A stretch of DNA of 64,000 nucleotides from Sthenelais limicola (Eukaryota > Annelida > Polychaeta > Phyllodocida > Sigalionidae), in NCBI GenBank assembly GCA_942159475.1, contig OW804095.1, positions 92,827,740 to 92,891,739 on the forward strand, read 5' to 3'. The notes beneath the pieces were generated by a model. It had not been told where the DNA came from. It was given only the letters and a program-made list of their open reading frames with translations, and ran no database searches. The position numbers and the translations under genes are program-made. Shown piece by piece: positions 44,453 through 56,094 of this stretch (positions are counted from its first letter, which is position 1; the number at the start of each line of letters is the position of its first letter).

Positions 44453-44764
44453 GTAGGAAGCGTAATAGGACTGAATGTTTAATGGTACACTCTTGTTTTG
44501 TGATAAGCAGAACATGTGTTTCTCTTTCCTTAAACGCCATCAAAGCAAAGTACCGAATCATGATCCCTAATTCTGACATTCCTGCCTATGCAAATTAATG
44601 ATAACTGATTCTAGGATAAGTAAAAGTCTGATGTAACTGTAACCATGGCTGGATAAATAATTGAAACAATCAAATAATAATGATATAATTAGACTAACAG
44701 GTTTGTTTGGCTGACAATTATGTAGGGAAGCAGGGAGGGGGGATGTATTTGATCGCCAATAACA
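44453..44764. other. Non-coding, nothing recognised
   Basis: AT-rich. No match. Confidence 0.4.
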
Positions 44765-44920
44765 AAGGCTTTTAAAGCTGCGTTCTCAGCCAGTGAACGG
44801 TAATAAGTGAAGACACCACAGGAAAGGATTTTGGCGGGACTCCGAAATATAAATGTGGACTAAATGAAGCCCTGTAGCAAAAACAACCGGGCGAAACTTG
44901 TTAACTCAGGGCACAACGGA
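44765..44920 (-). repeat. MITE-A fragment
   Basis: TTAAAGCTGCGTTCTCAGCC end, followed by CACCACAGGAAAGGATTTTG and GAAGCCCTGTAGCAAAAAC blocks in reverse-family order, like 49,258-49,460. Confidence 0.6.
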
Positions 44921-47165
44921 AAACGCTTAATGTAAGCGAGAGTGCTATACTGTATCTTGATGTATCCTGAATAAAGAAGTCTGTTTAAAAGTATACGACG
45001 AATTTGACTCGGAGAAGTACATGGTTACTAATATCCGCCTCCTTTGATGCTCCTGTGATGCTGAATATCTTATATATCAAAAAAACTTAATTCTCTGGGG
45101 CCTCTTCCTGTCCTTGTCACAAGTCAATCTCAGCCTCGCCTCCCTTTCTAAGCCCACATCTCTTTCCTCGTCATATCGCTTTCCTCCTTACAAAACGTCG
45201 AAATTGTCTGGCGAAAACACACCCTTTTTTGGCCAAGCTGGGATGGGATTGGAAGTCGTTACTTCCAGGTGCAAAAAAACCTAATAAAGCCCCTTTTTCC
45301 GCTTGTGGGAACAATCCCATATAATGGCACTACTGGGTGCTTGCACTCCACCTTTGGTTAAAACCTTAAGTTAAGGGGACATGCAAATTACCCTCAGTGC
45401 TCACATACCACTGCATTGGGGAGTTAGTAGTTGTGCCACTGTGAGATAGAATATGCATACAAAACCCTTTGCTTGCGGCTGTTTACTGAATGAAACTTCT
45501 ATAGAAATCACATCTTAAATGTTCCCCAAGAATGATGTATCAAGCAAGAAAAAACTTTCATGGGAGGAGCAAGGCTGGCTGGGAATTTAGTGTTATGGAC
45601 TTTCCTCATGCAGAGTGTTTTTCATGGCTTCCTTGCCCACAGGACGGCTGTAGAGTGGGAATCTGTCCGCTTAATCGCCTTCCCAATAGAATAGTGGAGG
45701 GGGTGGTGTAGGGTCTACCATGATATTAAACTATGGTATTGAGACCGTTTGCAGAATAAAGTTGGAAGTGTTACTAGGGGAAGAAAGATTAACATTCGTC
45801 ACGGACATATAGGTTCTGAACTGTTTCTGGCTACTTTTCAAGGCATAAATCTATAGTTTGGACAAACATGTCCGTGGTTTATTATGCGGATGCAAAGGTC
45901 AATTTTGATAGCATGGAATCTGCATTGACCAGTGCGCATCTTCAAAGAAGTACAGCTTGCAATTAATGTAGTTCAGCCATGTGAGGATCACAAATAGGAA
46001 AACTGTTTATACAGAATCAGCAAGGTGGAAAGAATGAAAGGTTAGAGGGGGGGGGGGGGGGCGCATATATATTATTGATTGAATAAATTGGGGTATATTA
46101 ATCATGTATATAATAAAAGATAGAGGGTAACATAAATTGAAGTTAATGAAAATAGGTTAAATACGATTGTTTTTTAAGCACATTTCTTATCATTTTATTT
46201 ATTTTATTGTTTTTGAAATTTGCTATGGCAAAACCTTGTATCTTTCAGTTCAGAGTATCATGTGCACAGTCGTATATAACGTTACCTTCTTGTACTTATT
46301 ACGGGTATACATTATCCTAAGTATCCTAAATGGTGATTCAAACCTTGCCATCTAGCGTAACACTTCTCGGGCGCTCCTGCAGCAGAGGTTTGAATTGCCA
46401 TAGCCTCTTCAGCAGGGACTTCGTTCATCATTTCATTCTCCCCAACACGTACGAGCAAAGTGCATCGTTGATTTGCCCGACTGTCTGTCTGTCTGTCGCA
46501 CGTTGCGAAATCTACCATCAACGAATCAAATTAATCACATGAAATCATTAATTCGGTTACCATGGTAACGGTTCATTAATTGTTGTTGTTCATGGAGGAT
46601 GTGGGTAGGTGACAAATGCAGGCGTCCACAGGTAGGTAGGCTGTTTGCTGGTTGTGCACTGCAGACTTAGTTCATTTGCACGATTCCCTCTGATGCTGCA
46701 ACATTCTGCCAAAGGGAGGGGGGGGGGGGGGGGCGAGGGCATTTTGCTGTGGCATCGAGCAATACCTGTCATAACTTACCATTTTATCATTATCATCGCT
46801 AATGATCAACTTTATGTAGACTGAAGTTGAATCTTATTTAATCATACATGACCTTTAAGAGGATTGGTAGTCTCAAGTTCTGTCCTCAGCTTTATGCTGT
46901 GTCCCTCCTGGTTGATATACAGACAGAAAGAACAAATAACAAGACTGCGATATATTACTATTTTCGCTAAAATGGATGATAGACCTTCCCCCACCCCCAC
47001 TCCACACACATACACATAACCCTCCTTCATGTTCCCCTACAACACCTTCAGTGGTCGGCAACAATCTAGGCCCAGAAATGAGCTCCTTCCGGTCATTTAC
47101 CTCAGCTCCAGACTTAATTATCACAAAGATTATAATTAACGAGTATGATATATCCACCAAACTGC
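44921..47165. other. Non-coding with two long G tracts
   Basis: G15 at 46,047-46,061 and G16 at 46,718-46,733. A TGCAAATTACCCTC piece at about 45,383 may be a MITE-B end. A minus frame at 46,312-46,521 has a protein-like stretch (EVPAEEAMAIQTSAAG) that I could not support as an exon. Confidence 0.4.
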
Positions 47166-47335
47166 ATGCATTGAAGCTGCATTATCAATTAACATCGGTC
47201 AAAAACTAACTGTTTAACTTTGTTCCAATCCATCTAAAATTCGTTTGACCAACATTTTTGAGGATTTTGTCTGGTTGGCTGTGCTGCAGGGCTTCATGAA
47301 ATTCCACTTTCATTTTTTTTAGCACAATATAGAGC
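47166..47335 (+). repeat. MITE-A left-half copy
   Basis: GAAGCTGCATTATCAATTAAC, CATCGGTCAAAAACTAAC, CCATCTAAAATTCGTTTGAC, GATTTTGTCTGGTTGG and GGGCTTCATGAAATTCC follow the family. Confidence 0.7.
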
Positions 47336-47368
47336 TAGGCTGGCATTTACCCTTGTAATGGACCTTTT

Positions 47369-47927
47369 AGTGATTGCAATACATGCTGTGCATGTTTCTC
47401 ATTGCCTTTTAACCGCTTCTTCAGCAGTCTTCCTCTTGCTAGGTTTCGGGGCTTAGACTGTACCTGGTGTTGTTCAAGAGGTGCCCCAGCAGAGCTGATC
47501 AGGCTCCACTTAGCAACTGCAGGTTTCCAGGGGCAGCGGCATATGTGGACCCCCTTCCACCTACAGTCAAGGCCATTCCAGATGTTATCCAAGGCAATAC
47601 CATTCCTTCGAAGTTGTGGTATAGGCTGTAAGCACTTTGGTGTGTGCCCGGGCTTGTCTCCTATTCTGTCTCACATCCGTTTCTGGACTGCATTCCACAA
47701 CTTAACCTCCTGTGCAGCCCCATGGGTGTTCCGGACCGTGTTTCATGCCCGCAGAGCCCACCGGCAAAAGCTGCACAATTTGAATCCAGTCTCTCCCGGT
47801 GTCGCTAGTCTTTCCCAGTTGTCAACTAGCCTGTTCCTAGTCGTCAGTCAGCCTTTCCCAACAGTCAGCCATAGCAGGTTCAGTGATTGCAATACATGCT
47901 GTGCATGCTTCTCATTGCCTTTAAACC
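47369..47927. repeat. Segment flanked by a 45-bp direct repeat
   Basis: AGTGATTGCAATACATGCTG and its continuation to ATTGCCTTT occur at 47,369-47,414 and again at 47,882-47,927 with about two differences. The segment between is GC-richer than its surroundings, and open frames run both ways (plus 47,402-47,962; minus 47,347-47,592). On the minus strand both repeat copies read KGNEKHAQHVLQSL, so this may be a decayed coding repeat. No family recognised. Confidence 0.5.
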
Positions 47928-48104
47928 TATATTTAGATATCATACATAAATATAATATTTAGATAATATTTAGATAATAAAATATGTAAAAGCCTAATAA
48001 TGATGAAAGCGATTTTCGTTAATTAACACTAACAAACTATTTGAAAATATATATACGATAATTATCAACATAAGCCTACACATCTACAAATGAATATTTC
48101 AGAC

Positions 48105-48335
48105 GCTAGGGCCACCCTCCGGGGGTGCTAGGACTGTAGCGTCTGATTACTTATTACTTATTTCAAGGTTTCATTGAACTTGTTGTGGGTTGGCCCTAGT
48201 GTCCCATGGATGGGCCTTAGCATCTGATGGTGGGTGGGCCCTAGCATCCAAGGAGGGGTGAGCCCTAACGACTGAAAATAAGTGAAAGTAGGCCCTAACA
48301 TTGTTGGGCCCAAGCGTTGTTGGGCCCTAGCACCT
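48105..48335. repeat. Irregular minisatellite of GGGCCCTAGC-type units
   Basis: About seven degenerate copies of a TGGGCCCTAGCATC-like unit separated by variable spacers, ending in two close copies of TTGTTGGGCCC. Confidence 0.6.
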
Positions 48336-48339
48336 GTAG

Positions 48340-48490
48340 ACCACAGAAAGCCTCTTGCTCCAAAACACAAAATGTCATTATAGTCCAATTAAGACGCCTA
48401 CTACAGACCCAGGAAAGCCCATAGCGCAGTAGGCGTGCAATCACCGACATGCCATTCTTATCTGGTCTCAGAGGCTCTGAGGCTCGACTG
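48340..48490 (+). repeat. Dispersed repeat family E copy 3
   Basis: AAAGCCTCTTGCTCC, AAAATGTCATTATAG, GACGCCTACTACAGACCCAG, ATAGCGCAGTAGGCG and CTGGTCTCAGAGGCT match the copies at 35,450 and 35,936. Confidence 0.65.
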
Positions 48491-49257
48491 ACCGTTAAGA
48501 AAGTTAATATTATTAATGTGTGCGCCCACTTTCTGCCCTCCTCCATCCTCTGCCTCCTCATTTGTAGGTAGATTGGCAGGTGTAATGAAGTTACATTCAT
48601 CCTGCAGACACAGACTGAGTAGTCGCTGTCTGGCCCTAAGTCATTTTGCCTGGCCTTAGATCTACCTCTCACACAGGGACCGAACCATCCATATATCATT
48701 CCCCAAACTACTTCTTTTCCTTATTACACGTCCCTCACTCCACAATCGGATGGATAGCTAATGTTACGTAATAGTCAGTCAGCCATGCGTCAGTCAGCAC
48801 AGCTGAAGATTTGAACAGCAAATTTCATTATTGATTATTAATCTCTGCACATCCACATGCATTCATTAAACGTCACTCTACATTTACTATTCAAGCGCTG
48901 CAGTTGTTATTCTTGCTAGCAGGTCGTTCCTATATATATATTCACTATATATTCATATTCCATATATCAACAATTATCTTTTGTATAGTTCTAGAACAGA
49001 TAGTGTAGGTAACTTGTTCATAGGTTTAAGTTAACTGGACATGATATATGATTAGAAAACCTATCAATAGATTCCCTTGGCTGCTCTTAAATTTAATATA
49101 CATGTATATCAAATAAATTGCGCGTCTTCTATAATTCAAATCCTGACGTTTATTTAATTTGACAATTCATCTGTGTCTATTACAATTCAAAGTTAATACA
49201 TGTACAAATTATAAAATGGATGCCAAAGATGGTTGCAACCAGTGGAACCGTGCGACG
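48491..49257. other. Non-coding, nothing recognised
   Basis: AT-rich with TATATATA patches at 48,930-48,965. No gene. Confidence 0.45.
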
Positions 49258-49460
49258 CTTAAAGCTGCATTCTCAGCTATTTCGACAAAAAAATCTCACC
49301 AAATTTAATTTTCATATAGGACTAGATTTATCAATATTCACTGAAGTCAAATCCAGGAAGGGAAAATAAGGGAAGCCACCACAGGAAAGAATTTCAGCGA
49401 GTCTCAAATATATAATTGCGGACTTTTATGAAGCGCTGTAGCAGAAATAAATTGGGTCAA
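49258..49460 (-). repeat. MITE-A copy (part)
   Basis: TTAAAGCTGCATTCTCAGC end at 49,258, then TCATATAGGACTAGATTTAT, CCACCACAGGAAAGAATTTC and TTATGAAGCGCTGTAGCAG. Confidence 0.7.
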
Positions 49461-49634
49461 GTTATATTTAGGTGTGTTATAATAGAATGGAACAAAAAAT
49501 TTAAATTTAGTATTGACCAGTTTTTACTGAGAGTATTGCACAAATCAATATCAATTCCTGCTAACCAGGTGGGGAGGGCCATATAAGATGAAGACCTTCT
49601 CATAAAGTTCCTTCCTTGATAAAGTTAGTGTATG

Positions 49635-49650
49635 AGAGAGAGAGAGGGAG
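49635..49650. repeat. (GA)n microsatellite
   Basis: About eight GA units with one interruption. Confidence 0.8.
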
Positions 49651-49879
49651 TACGTGATCTTATTTATGGCATCTAGTTATGAGGAGGCTGTTTCTTATTT
49701 GTAACTGCATGTTAGGAAAACATAGAAATACAGCTCGAAGTCGTTCTCCATTAGCCATAAAAGTAAGGTATTAATCACGTCAACGTAAACAAGTGGCTAC
49801 AGCTCGCTGTGTGCAGTAGATATGAACAAGGAGAATGTTTTAGGATATGAGCTTCCTAGAAGAATTTATATGGTTGAAG

Positions 49880-49990
49880 TCGCCTGAAAATCTACAATGC
49901 ACCTTCACCAATTTAATCCTCTCAAATAACCCCAATCCCTAAACATGTAAAGATATCTATTGTACATTTTCTGACACCCAGTCCAGTATA
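49880..49990 (+). repeat. Dispersed repeat family C fragment
   Basis: CACCTTCACCAATTTAATCC, TCTCAAATAACCCCAATCCC and TTGTACATTTTCTGACACCC. Confidence 0.5.
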
Positions 49991-50212
49991 CATTGGACTT
50001 AATTTGAAAAGTGTTTCATCACCAGTAGTACTTGGGAACCATAATTATTATAGACGGAACAGACACAATCAAGAAACACACTCGTTGAATAATTTCTTCT
50101 AGCCAGCTGTGGCTGAAAGTATCAAACCTGTCACCTATAACTGGTTGCAGCAAACGCAAATGCTTTCCCCAGTCGACGAAAAAGCAATGTATATGGGCCA
50201 ATGCTTCAATTA

Positions 50213-50420
50213 TATTCTATAGCTGCACTCTCAGTTAACGTCGGTGAAAAACAAAATATTTTCTACATTTTCTTCCATTCTTTTTCAACCCATCTAAAAG
50301 TCATTTGACCGGAATTTTGGAAGATTCTGTCGAGATGTTTTTTTGCTACAGGGCTGAAATGAGTTTATTTGTATTTGGAGGGCCCGCCCGAATCCTTTCG
50401 GGGTTTGATTCGGTGTCAAG
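50213..50420 (+). repeat. MITE-A left-half copy
   Basis: ATAGCTGCACTCTCAGTTAAC, CGTCGGTGAAAAACAAA, CCATCTAAAAGTCATTTGACC, GAAGATTCTGTCGAG, GCTACAGGGCTGAAATGAG, in family order. Confidence 0.7.
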
Positions 50421-52440
50421 AGATAGCATCACCCAAATAAGTCGGATCTCTGATAGAGCACGACGCTATACTTATGTTTTTAACAACTGTTTTTATATTT
50501 GAAACTGCCCAGGTTACAACCTGTTTACTATTGTATGTCTCGATAACATGTGTATGCCCGCAAATTGATGTTGTGTACTACTGTCTTTACGTAACTTAAT
50601 TACATATATTCCTTCAAATGGTGTATCATTTATATTACTGAGATTATCTCTTCTTATCATAATAACTTCTGCATTTGTCATCTCGCGGAATATGTTCCAT
50701 AGTATTGTAACTTTTTTTTGTAACATCAGGCGTTTCTGAGAACAGCATCATCGATGTAATGTCTTAAGTCCTGAATAAAGATATTTTATAAATCAAATCA
50801 ATCAAATAGTACATTATGTGATGTGTTCCAGAAAAATGAGTCATACAACGACAAAAATGGGGTGACTTCTCCTAGACCAATTGGTTATCATAAGTCTTGA
50901 GTCTGGTCTGCCAACAGGAGTATAATTCCATCTATTGTAGAGAGGTAACGCGCTAACGGGTACAATACCCCACTCTTTTCGAATGTTAACAACACATCAA
51001 GTTGGATAATTAACATACAAATTGTCACACACGGCTAGTCACATGTATGCAGGTATCTGATGGCCCAGTCAGCAAGCACTATATCTCTATATTGAGGATT
51101 TGAATATTAGTAAAGATATCCTGGAGCCTTGAGTAGTAGGGGAGTGAAATGATAAATGTTAACACAAGGATGAGTAGCTCATAGATTGAAGTTTTTATTC
51201 CTCCACCTCGAGGTATAGTTGCGTCCCTAGACTTGTGACCCTACACTTGCTAGGGTTCTCACATACATGTTCATACAACATGGAGTAAATGTGATGTGGG
51301 TATCTTCCTTGGGGCTATCTAGCGTGGTGAGTCGTATGAATACATATGCCAGATTTCAAAACACTGTATGAAATATATCCTTGAGTTTATGAGGTTAACC
51401 GGTGGAGTATATTTAGCTATTTTACTAGCAATTGTCCATCCAGAAATATTGCAAACTTTGTTTTCAAACTTAAAGAAATCAATTTAGAATCTATAAATAC
51501 TTGTTAGATTTCCTAAAATTAATGTTAACATCATTGGAATCCATGCAATCTCACCTTTTTAAATGATGGTATCTCATAATGACTCATGCGACACATCACG
51601 CATGTGCAATAGTAATTGTCCAGGATTAGGCCTCAGGCAAACTGTTAAATGATGTTGCCAGCAGCTTCCTTTATATTTTTCTATCCGAAAAGGCTCTTAT
51701 TCCTCCTGGAATTAATTTTGACCTGTAATTCTAATTAGTAACTATTTTAATTAAGTCGCCTATTAATCATGATTGGAGTCATTATTCTTATAGTCCGTTC
51801 CGTTTGTTAAAATGTGTCCAGTGCACGTACTTCTTTGAAGAAGGGTACAAGAAATGTGTGAATATTACAGTTATCTGATGATTCAACACATTTATAACAC
51901 ATCGCCTCTTCTTTCACCATAAATCAAATAAATTATTTATTTTTTTAGGGAAAAAGGGCACCATATGCAACTGACTAATTCATTAAATGATTTGTAAAAG
52001 GCAGGCTGTTTTCGAGTCTGACCAGTTGCCATGGTATCCGTGAGATTGCCTTCTTCAAGTCAAGAGTTCACGTTTGAGAATGTTTCACGTGTATAGAATG
52101 ACGCTACTGCCAATAACTTTTAATACAATCAGATCTTTTGACCATTTGAGTCACCTTTGCCATAAACCATTTAATGTGATTTACAATGCGGGCTTACCGG
52201 TTCTGATTACCAGATTGCAATGTTGACAATTGCTTCCAACTTGCCCTCAGCCAACTCCTATTGAAGGTGAGCCACTCATCACAATAAAAAATCTACTTGG
52301 AGCAACTCACATTATAGTCATCAATGAATGCAGCATTCTCTGTTGCTTCAATCCAGCCTATAGTTCATGCATACCACAAGTGATGTATACGCTTGTGTAT
52401 ACCCTTTCGCCAATGACTCCTCTATAATTGAAATTGCTGT
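50421..52440. other. Non-coding; AT-rich block at 51,690-51,930
   Basis: TAATTCTAATTAGTAAC, TTTTAATTAAGTCGCC and TATTAATCATGATTGG sit close together at 51,725-51,775 and may be a homeodomain-site cluster. No gene recognised in the stretch. Confidence 0.4.
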
Positions 52441-52795
52441 TATAGGGGATTTGCATGTCTCTTGTATGTATGTATATACATGCATGTATATTGCATGTAT
52501 ATTTCAGTGCATGCTGCGATGGATTCAGTTCAGAACTGACGTACAAATATCGAGCAACATTTTTATAAAAGAAATGCAAGGATCATTTCACTAATATTAT
52601 AACGTGTGTAAAAGGTGAAGTCTTGTGTTATGGCTAGGGGAACTCCACTAGAGGAAAAACGGTGGCAACACATTTACTAGTTGCCCACTAACAACAGTCC
52701 ATTTCATGTTTGCAATGAAAACGCAAATGGAAATTCGATGCGACTTAAGATTCAAAATGGCGGATATGCAAATCCCCTATTGTTACAGTCCTGCT
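52441..52795. repeat. MITE-B copy with clear inverted ends
   Basis: TATAGGGGATTTGCATG at the left and ATGCAAATCCCCTATTG at the right are inverted copies. Inside are GGATTCAGTTCAGAACTGAC, ATATCGAGCAACATTTTTAT and the GGAACTCCACTAGAG block G. Confidence 0.75.
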
Positions 52796-53370
52796 CCTGT
52801 CCATATGCTGTGTATATGTTTACTACGATCTAGAATCCCATGCTAGAATCTAGGTTTAATTATTTCATTGTTCTTCTCTCATAGAATACATGTATTACAC
52901 AGAGACTAACAGAACAACCCATCTTAGTCTATAAATTTCAATAATTACATGCAATCTGATCGTCAGTTTCTACATAATATATCTCACCGAAATATATCAG
53001 TGTCATGACTGATTGTGTACTGCATTGCCAGGTTAGGATGGGTATAAACGTGGAACTGGTAGACAGGAGAAAGAACAACCCACTCATCGGCATCGGTAGA
53101 CATGAGCTTTCACTCCGGTCAGAAAATGAGAAGACAAATATTCTGGAAAGTCAGAATATTTGTGTCTCTACTCCACTTGGAGGTGATGGCCTCGTGTTGT
53201 CCACTAGTTGGCTGGCTGTCTAACATTAGCTGACTATTGGCCGAGCCAGCCCAAAGCTCCACCGGGGGAGATGCAAATCTATGCACTTGACAACTTTATT
53301 TTCGAGGTGGGGTGTTTTAAAATAACAAGTATTTAATCGGTTAAAACGATTCCACTGAGAGGTCTAAGTC
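52796..53370. other. Non-coding, possible 3' flank of the recombinase element
   Basis: A 72-codon plus frame (53,005-53,223) has no domain. I looked for a repeat shared with 57,300-57,600, as expected for split direct repeats of DIRS/Ngaro elements, and saw none. Confidence 0.4.
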
Positions 53371-54074
53371 TCATACAGATACAAGGATCATTTTGGCTGT
53401 CCACGCACATGGTGGTGTTGCTGTTGACATGGGTGTATGACAGGTAGACAGGTTAGGTACGAACTGGCTGCTTGTGTGCATGGCAGTATATGTTAGAGAA
53501 ATGAGCCAAGATGAATAATTAACAAGACACAAATCTGCAGGAGGATGTCGACGGCCAGGATTGACCGCCCGTTTATTAAAGAAAAAGAAAAAAGTGAGGA
53601 CACAGTGGCCAAGACTCTTTGGGGAAGTCGGCAAGACATTGCTCTTGTGGAGAAGAGTCCTGAAGCAAAACACCACAGGCCACCAGAGACACAGATTATA
53701 AGATGACTTTGGGAGACAGGAGAACATCATCAGTAGGTTAGCAGGCGTCAGCACCGATTTAGGAGAGCTAGCGTTACCTAACTCCCTCTTCAACCCAGCT
53801 TCAAGCCATAATAGCGATGAAGAGCAATGATACCGGAGACATAATTCTCGATGGTGGAATATTTAACACTTTGGCTGAGGAAAACCAGAAACCTAGCAAG
53901 GGTTCTGTCCGTGGATGGAAGGGGTGAAGCTCCAATAGTGGCACAAAAAACGATAAACTTGCGCCACTGGGAGTCTCTAGTTCTCAAGGTAGAATCAGCC
54001 CAAGCAGAGGAGATCACTCGAGACAGTTTAGCATCGATGTCCTGGAGAACTGCAACAGAGCGAATGTAAAACAT
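53371..54074 (-). pseudogene. Tyrosine recombinase, truncated and frame-broken
   Basis: A possible ATG at 54,074 lies 47 bp inside the end of the RT frame, in the +1 frame. It leads into an N-terminal core-binding region (STLRTRDSQWRKFIVFC, STDRTLARFLVFLSQS, YSTIENYVSGIIALHRYYG). That frame stops at 53,790. The alignment to the family continues in another frame from 53,793 (TPANLLMMF, then TLLHKSNVLP). In relatives the last motif is usually LLRKSN-like, so the expected first catalytic arginine appears as histidine. After about 53,600 the similarity stops, and the HxxR and tyrosine boxes are not seen. Confidence 0.7.
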
Positions 54075-56094
54075 GAGTAATATCAGCAGGTGAAACTCTG
54101 GATAAGATATCGGCGAGGCAGTTGGCAGAACCAGGAATGTATTTGGCGACCAGATGCACATTACTGGCAGCACATAGCCAAAATAGATCTCTAAGTAGGG
54201 CCATGCATAGGGGGTTGGCTCCCACACCACTATTTAGCATGGAGACTGCCTGAGTGTTGTCTGAGAAGATTGTTATGACACAGTTGGAGTAAGACTTGAC
54301 ATAACGCCACGTAGATAGCCACATAGGGATAAGTTCCCAGAAATTGATATTGGAGTATGTGGACTCAGGCAAGGACACGTTCAACCAGTGTGTATGGGAC
54401 GGATCAAGTAACTCTAGGCCAGAGGGGAAAACATTATTGTTGAAGAACCCCGCAAGCCAGTCCGTGCCAGAATGAAGACCAAAGCCAGAGGCACTGGCAT
54501 CGGTATAGATGACGGGGCCCATGTCAGAGAGAATGATCAGATGGTTGCCGTTGAACTGGAAGGAGAAGGCGATCCACCAGCTGATATCAAGGCGAAACTC
54601 ATTAGTCAGACTAATGGTGCCACGGTCAGGGGTCCTTTTCAACAGATCCAAGAGGTGGCGAGTGAAGGTCCTACCACCTCTAACTACCCTGGCACAGTGG
54701 CACAAAATGCCAGCAAGGCGTTGTAGCTGCTTCTTGGTTGCACGACGACGTGTAGAGAAGAAGGCTAGCTCAGAGCTAAGCTTGACCAAATGTTTGTTTG
54801 GTAGAGATATTTCCATGGCGACTGAGTCAAAAAGCAGTCCGAGAAAGACACATTGCTGAGAAGGAGCAGTTGTCTTCTCCCAGGCGATGTAGAAGCCAAG
54901 GTCAATAAGCACCCTGAGCAAGACACGTTGGGCGAAGAGGCACTCTTGCAGGGAGTCAGCGACTAGAAAAAAGTCGTCAATGTAGTTAATGATTCTAACC
55001 AGCCCCCTCCTGATCAGGCATCGTGACACAAAGTTGGAGATCTGGGTGAATATAAAGGGGGCACATCTAATGCCGAAGCACAAACGAGTGTCGACATAAA
55101 ACTTTTCACCATCACCGAAGTCCCAGCGAATGCCCTGAAAGTCTCTATCGCTCTCACTGATACTAATAGTCCTATAAGCGGCTGAGATGTCAACTGAAGA
55201 CATATAGCACTTGTCAGTAATCATAGCAGAAGCAATATCTGAAGAGCGGTAACAAAAGGTGTCACAGGTAGAAAGCATGTGGTTGTTGATCGACAACCCC
55301 AGGGGCCGCTTGCAGTCAGTTATAGGTCGAAACTTATTACCCGGCTTGGGGACGGCCCCAATGGAGTGTACACAAGAGGGCTTGTGTGGAGATATATTTG
55401 GAATCACTAATCTCACTTTGTAGCAACTTGGAGATGAAGGCATAGGGCTCTGGAGACGTGGCAGAGACATAGTTACGTCTGTCATAAGTGGCCGAGAAGG
55501 ATTCATCCACAATCCGTTCCACAAATAGTTGGCGAGAAATTGATCGGTCTCGTAGGAGAGTTCATAACTCCACGCAGCTGGCCTAAGCTGGGACGGGAGA
55601 CCACCAATAAGATGGGCTTGGTACGTAGTATGATTGAAACACAACAAGTCATCAGCAAGATCACAGTTCATATACTCGGAGTACAAGTTATAATAGTGGA
55701 GCCAATACCTTTGGTCTTTGACCACAACAGGCTGACAGTCTTGAAACAAGTTAGGTATTAGGGGAGACACGGGCATGATATCAAGCTCCGAAGGCACAAC
55801 AACATTCCCCGGCGATACACACAATTTTGACAAGTCCAGCGAGGCAGGCACAAAACAGCCAAAAGGAGGCAAAAACAAAGCACAACTAGTCTCCAATGGC
55901 GGTGTTAGAGTAGTAGTAAACATATTATGGTCCAACGGGACCTCAGCAGTAGGTAGGCACAGGCGAGGTGGAGAAAAAACATTGTCAGAAGGCTGAAGAT
56001 CAAGAAGATCTAAACAAACTACGCCATCTTGACAGGGAGTCTCGTATAAGGTCTCGCCGTGTCCTGACCACTCGTTACAGTTTCTGTAACGACG
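54028..56094 (-). CDS. Reverse transcriptase-RNase H of the recombinase element
   Basis: 688 open codons in the same frame as the upstream gag-like gene, from which a single TGA (56,097-56,095) separates it. Counting from 55,935, RT shows D249 in SVDISAAYR and the catalytic YIDD at 318-321. RNase H acidic residues are D479 (YTDAS), E534 (FWEL), D559 (FSDN) and D609 (LADILSR). No ATG lies near the start of the open stretch, so it would be made by reading through the TGA or by re-initiation. All RT and RNase H catalytic residues are present. Confidence 0.88.
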   Translation of the reverse strand, partial: RRYRNCNEWSGHGETLYETPCQDGVVCLDLLDLQPSDNVFSPPRLCLPTAEVPLDHNMFTTTLTPPLETSCALFLPPFGCFVPASLDLSKLCVSPGNVVVPSELDIMPVSPLIPNLFQDCQPVVVKDQRYWLHYYNLYSEYMNCDLADDLLCFNHTTYQAHLIGGLPSQLRPAAWSYELSYETDQFLANYLWNGLWMNPSRPLMTDVTMSLPRLQSPMPSSPSCYKVRLVIPNISPHKPSCVHSIGAVPKPGNKFRPITDCKRPLGLSINNHMLSTCDTFCYRSSDIASAMITDKCYMSSVDISAAYRTISISESDRDFQGIRWDFGDGEKFYVDTRLCFGIRCAPFIFTQISNFVSRCLIRRGLVRIINYIDDFFLVADSLQECLFAQRVLLRVLIDLGFYIAWEKTTAPSQQCVFLGLLFDSVAMEISLPNKHLVKLSSELAFFSTRRRATKKQLQRLAGILCHCARVVRGGRTFTRHLLDLLKRTPDRGTISLTNEFRLDISWWIAFSFQFNGNHLIILSDMGPVIYTDASASGFGLHSGTDWLAGFFNNNVFPSGLELLDPSHTHWLNVSLPESTYSNINFWELIPMWLSTWRYVKSYSNCVITIFSDNTQAVSMLNSGVGANPLCMALLRDLFWLCAASNVHLVAKYIPGSANCLADILSRVSPADITHVLHSLCCSSPGHRC

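Noticed and set aside
46312..46521. Minus-strand protein-like stretch with a GTTTGA donor-like site
   Set aside because: No credible acceptor and the opposite strand is also open. Support too weak for an exon.
47402..47962. 186-codon plus-strand frame
   Set aside because: No domain, and the minus strand is equally open. Reported only as part of the direct-repeat segment.
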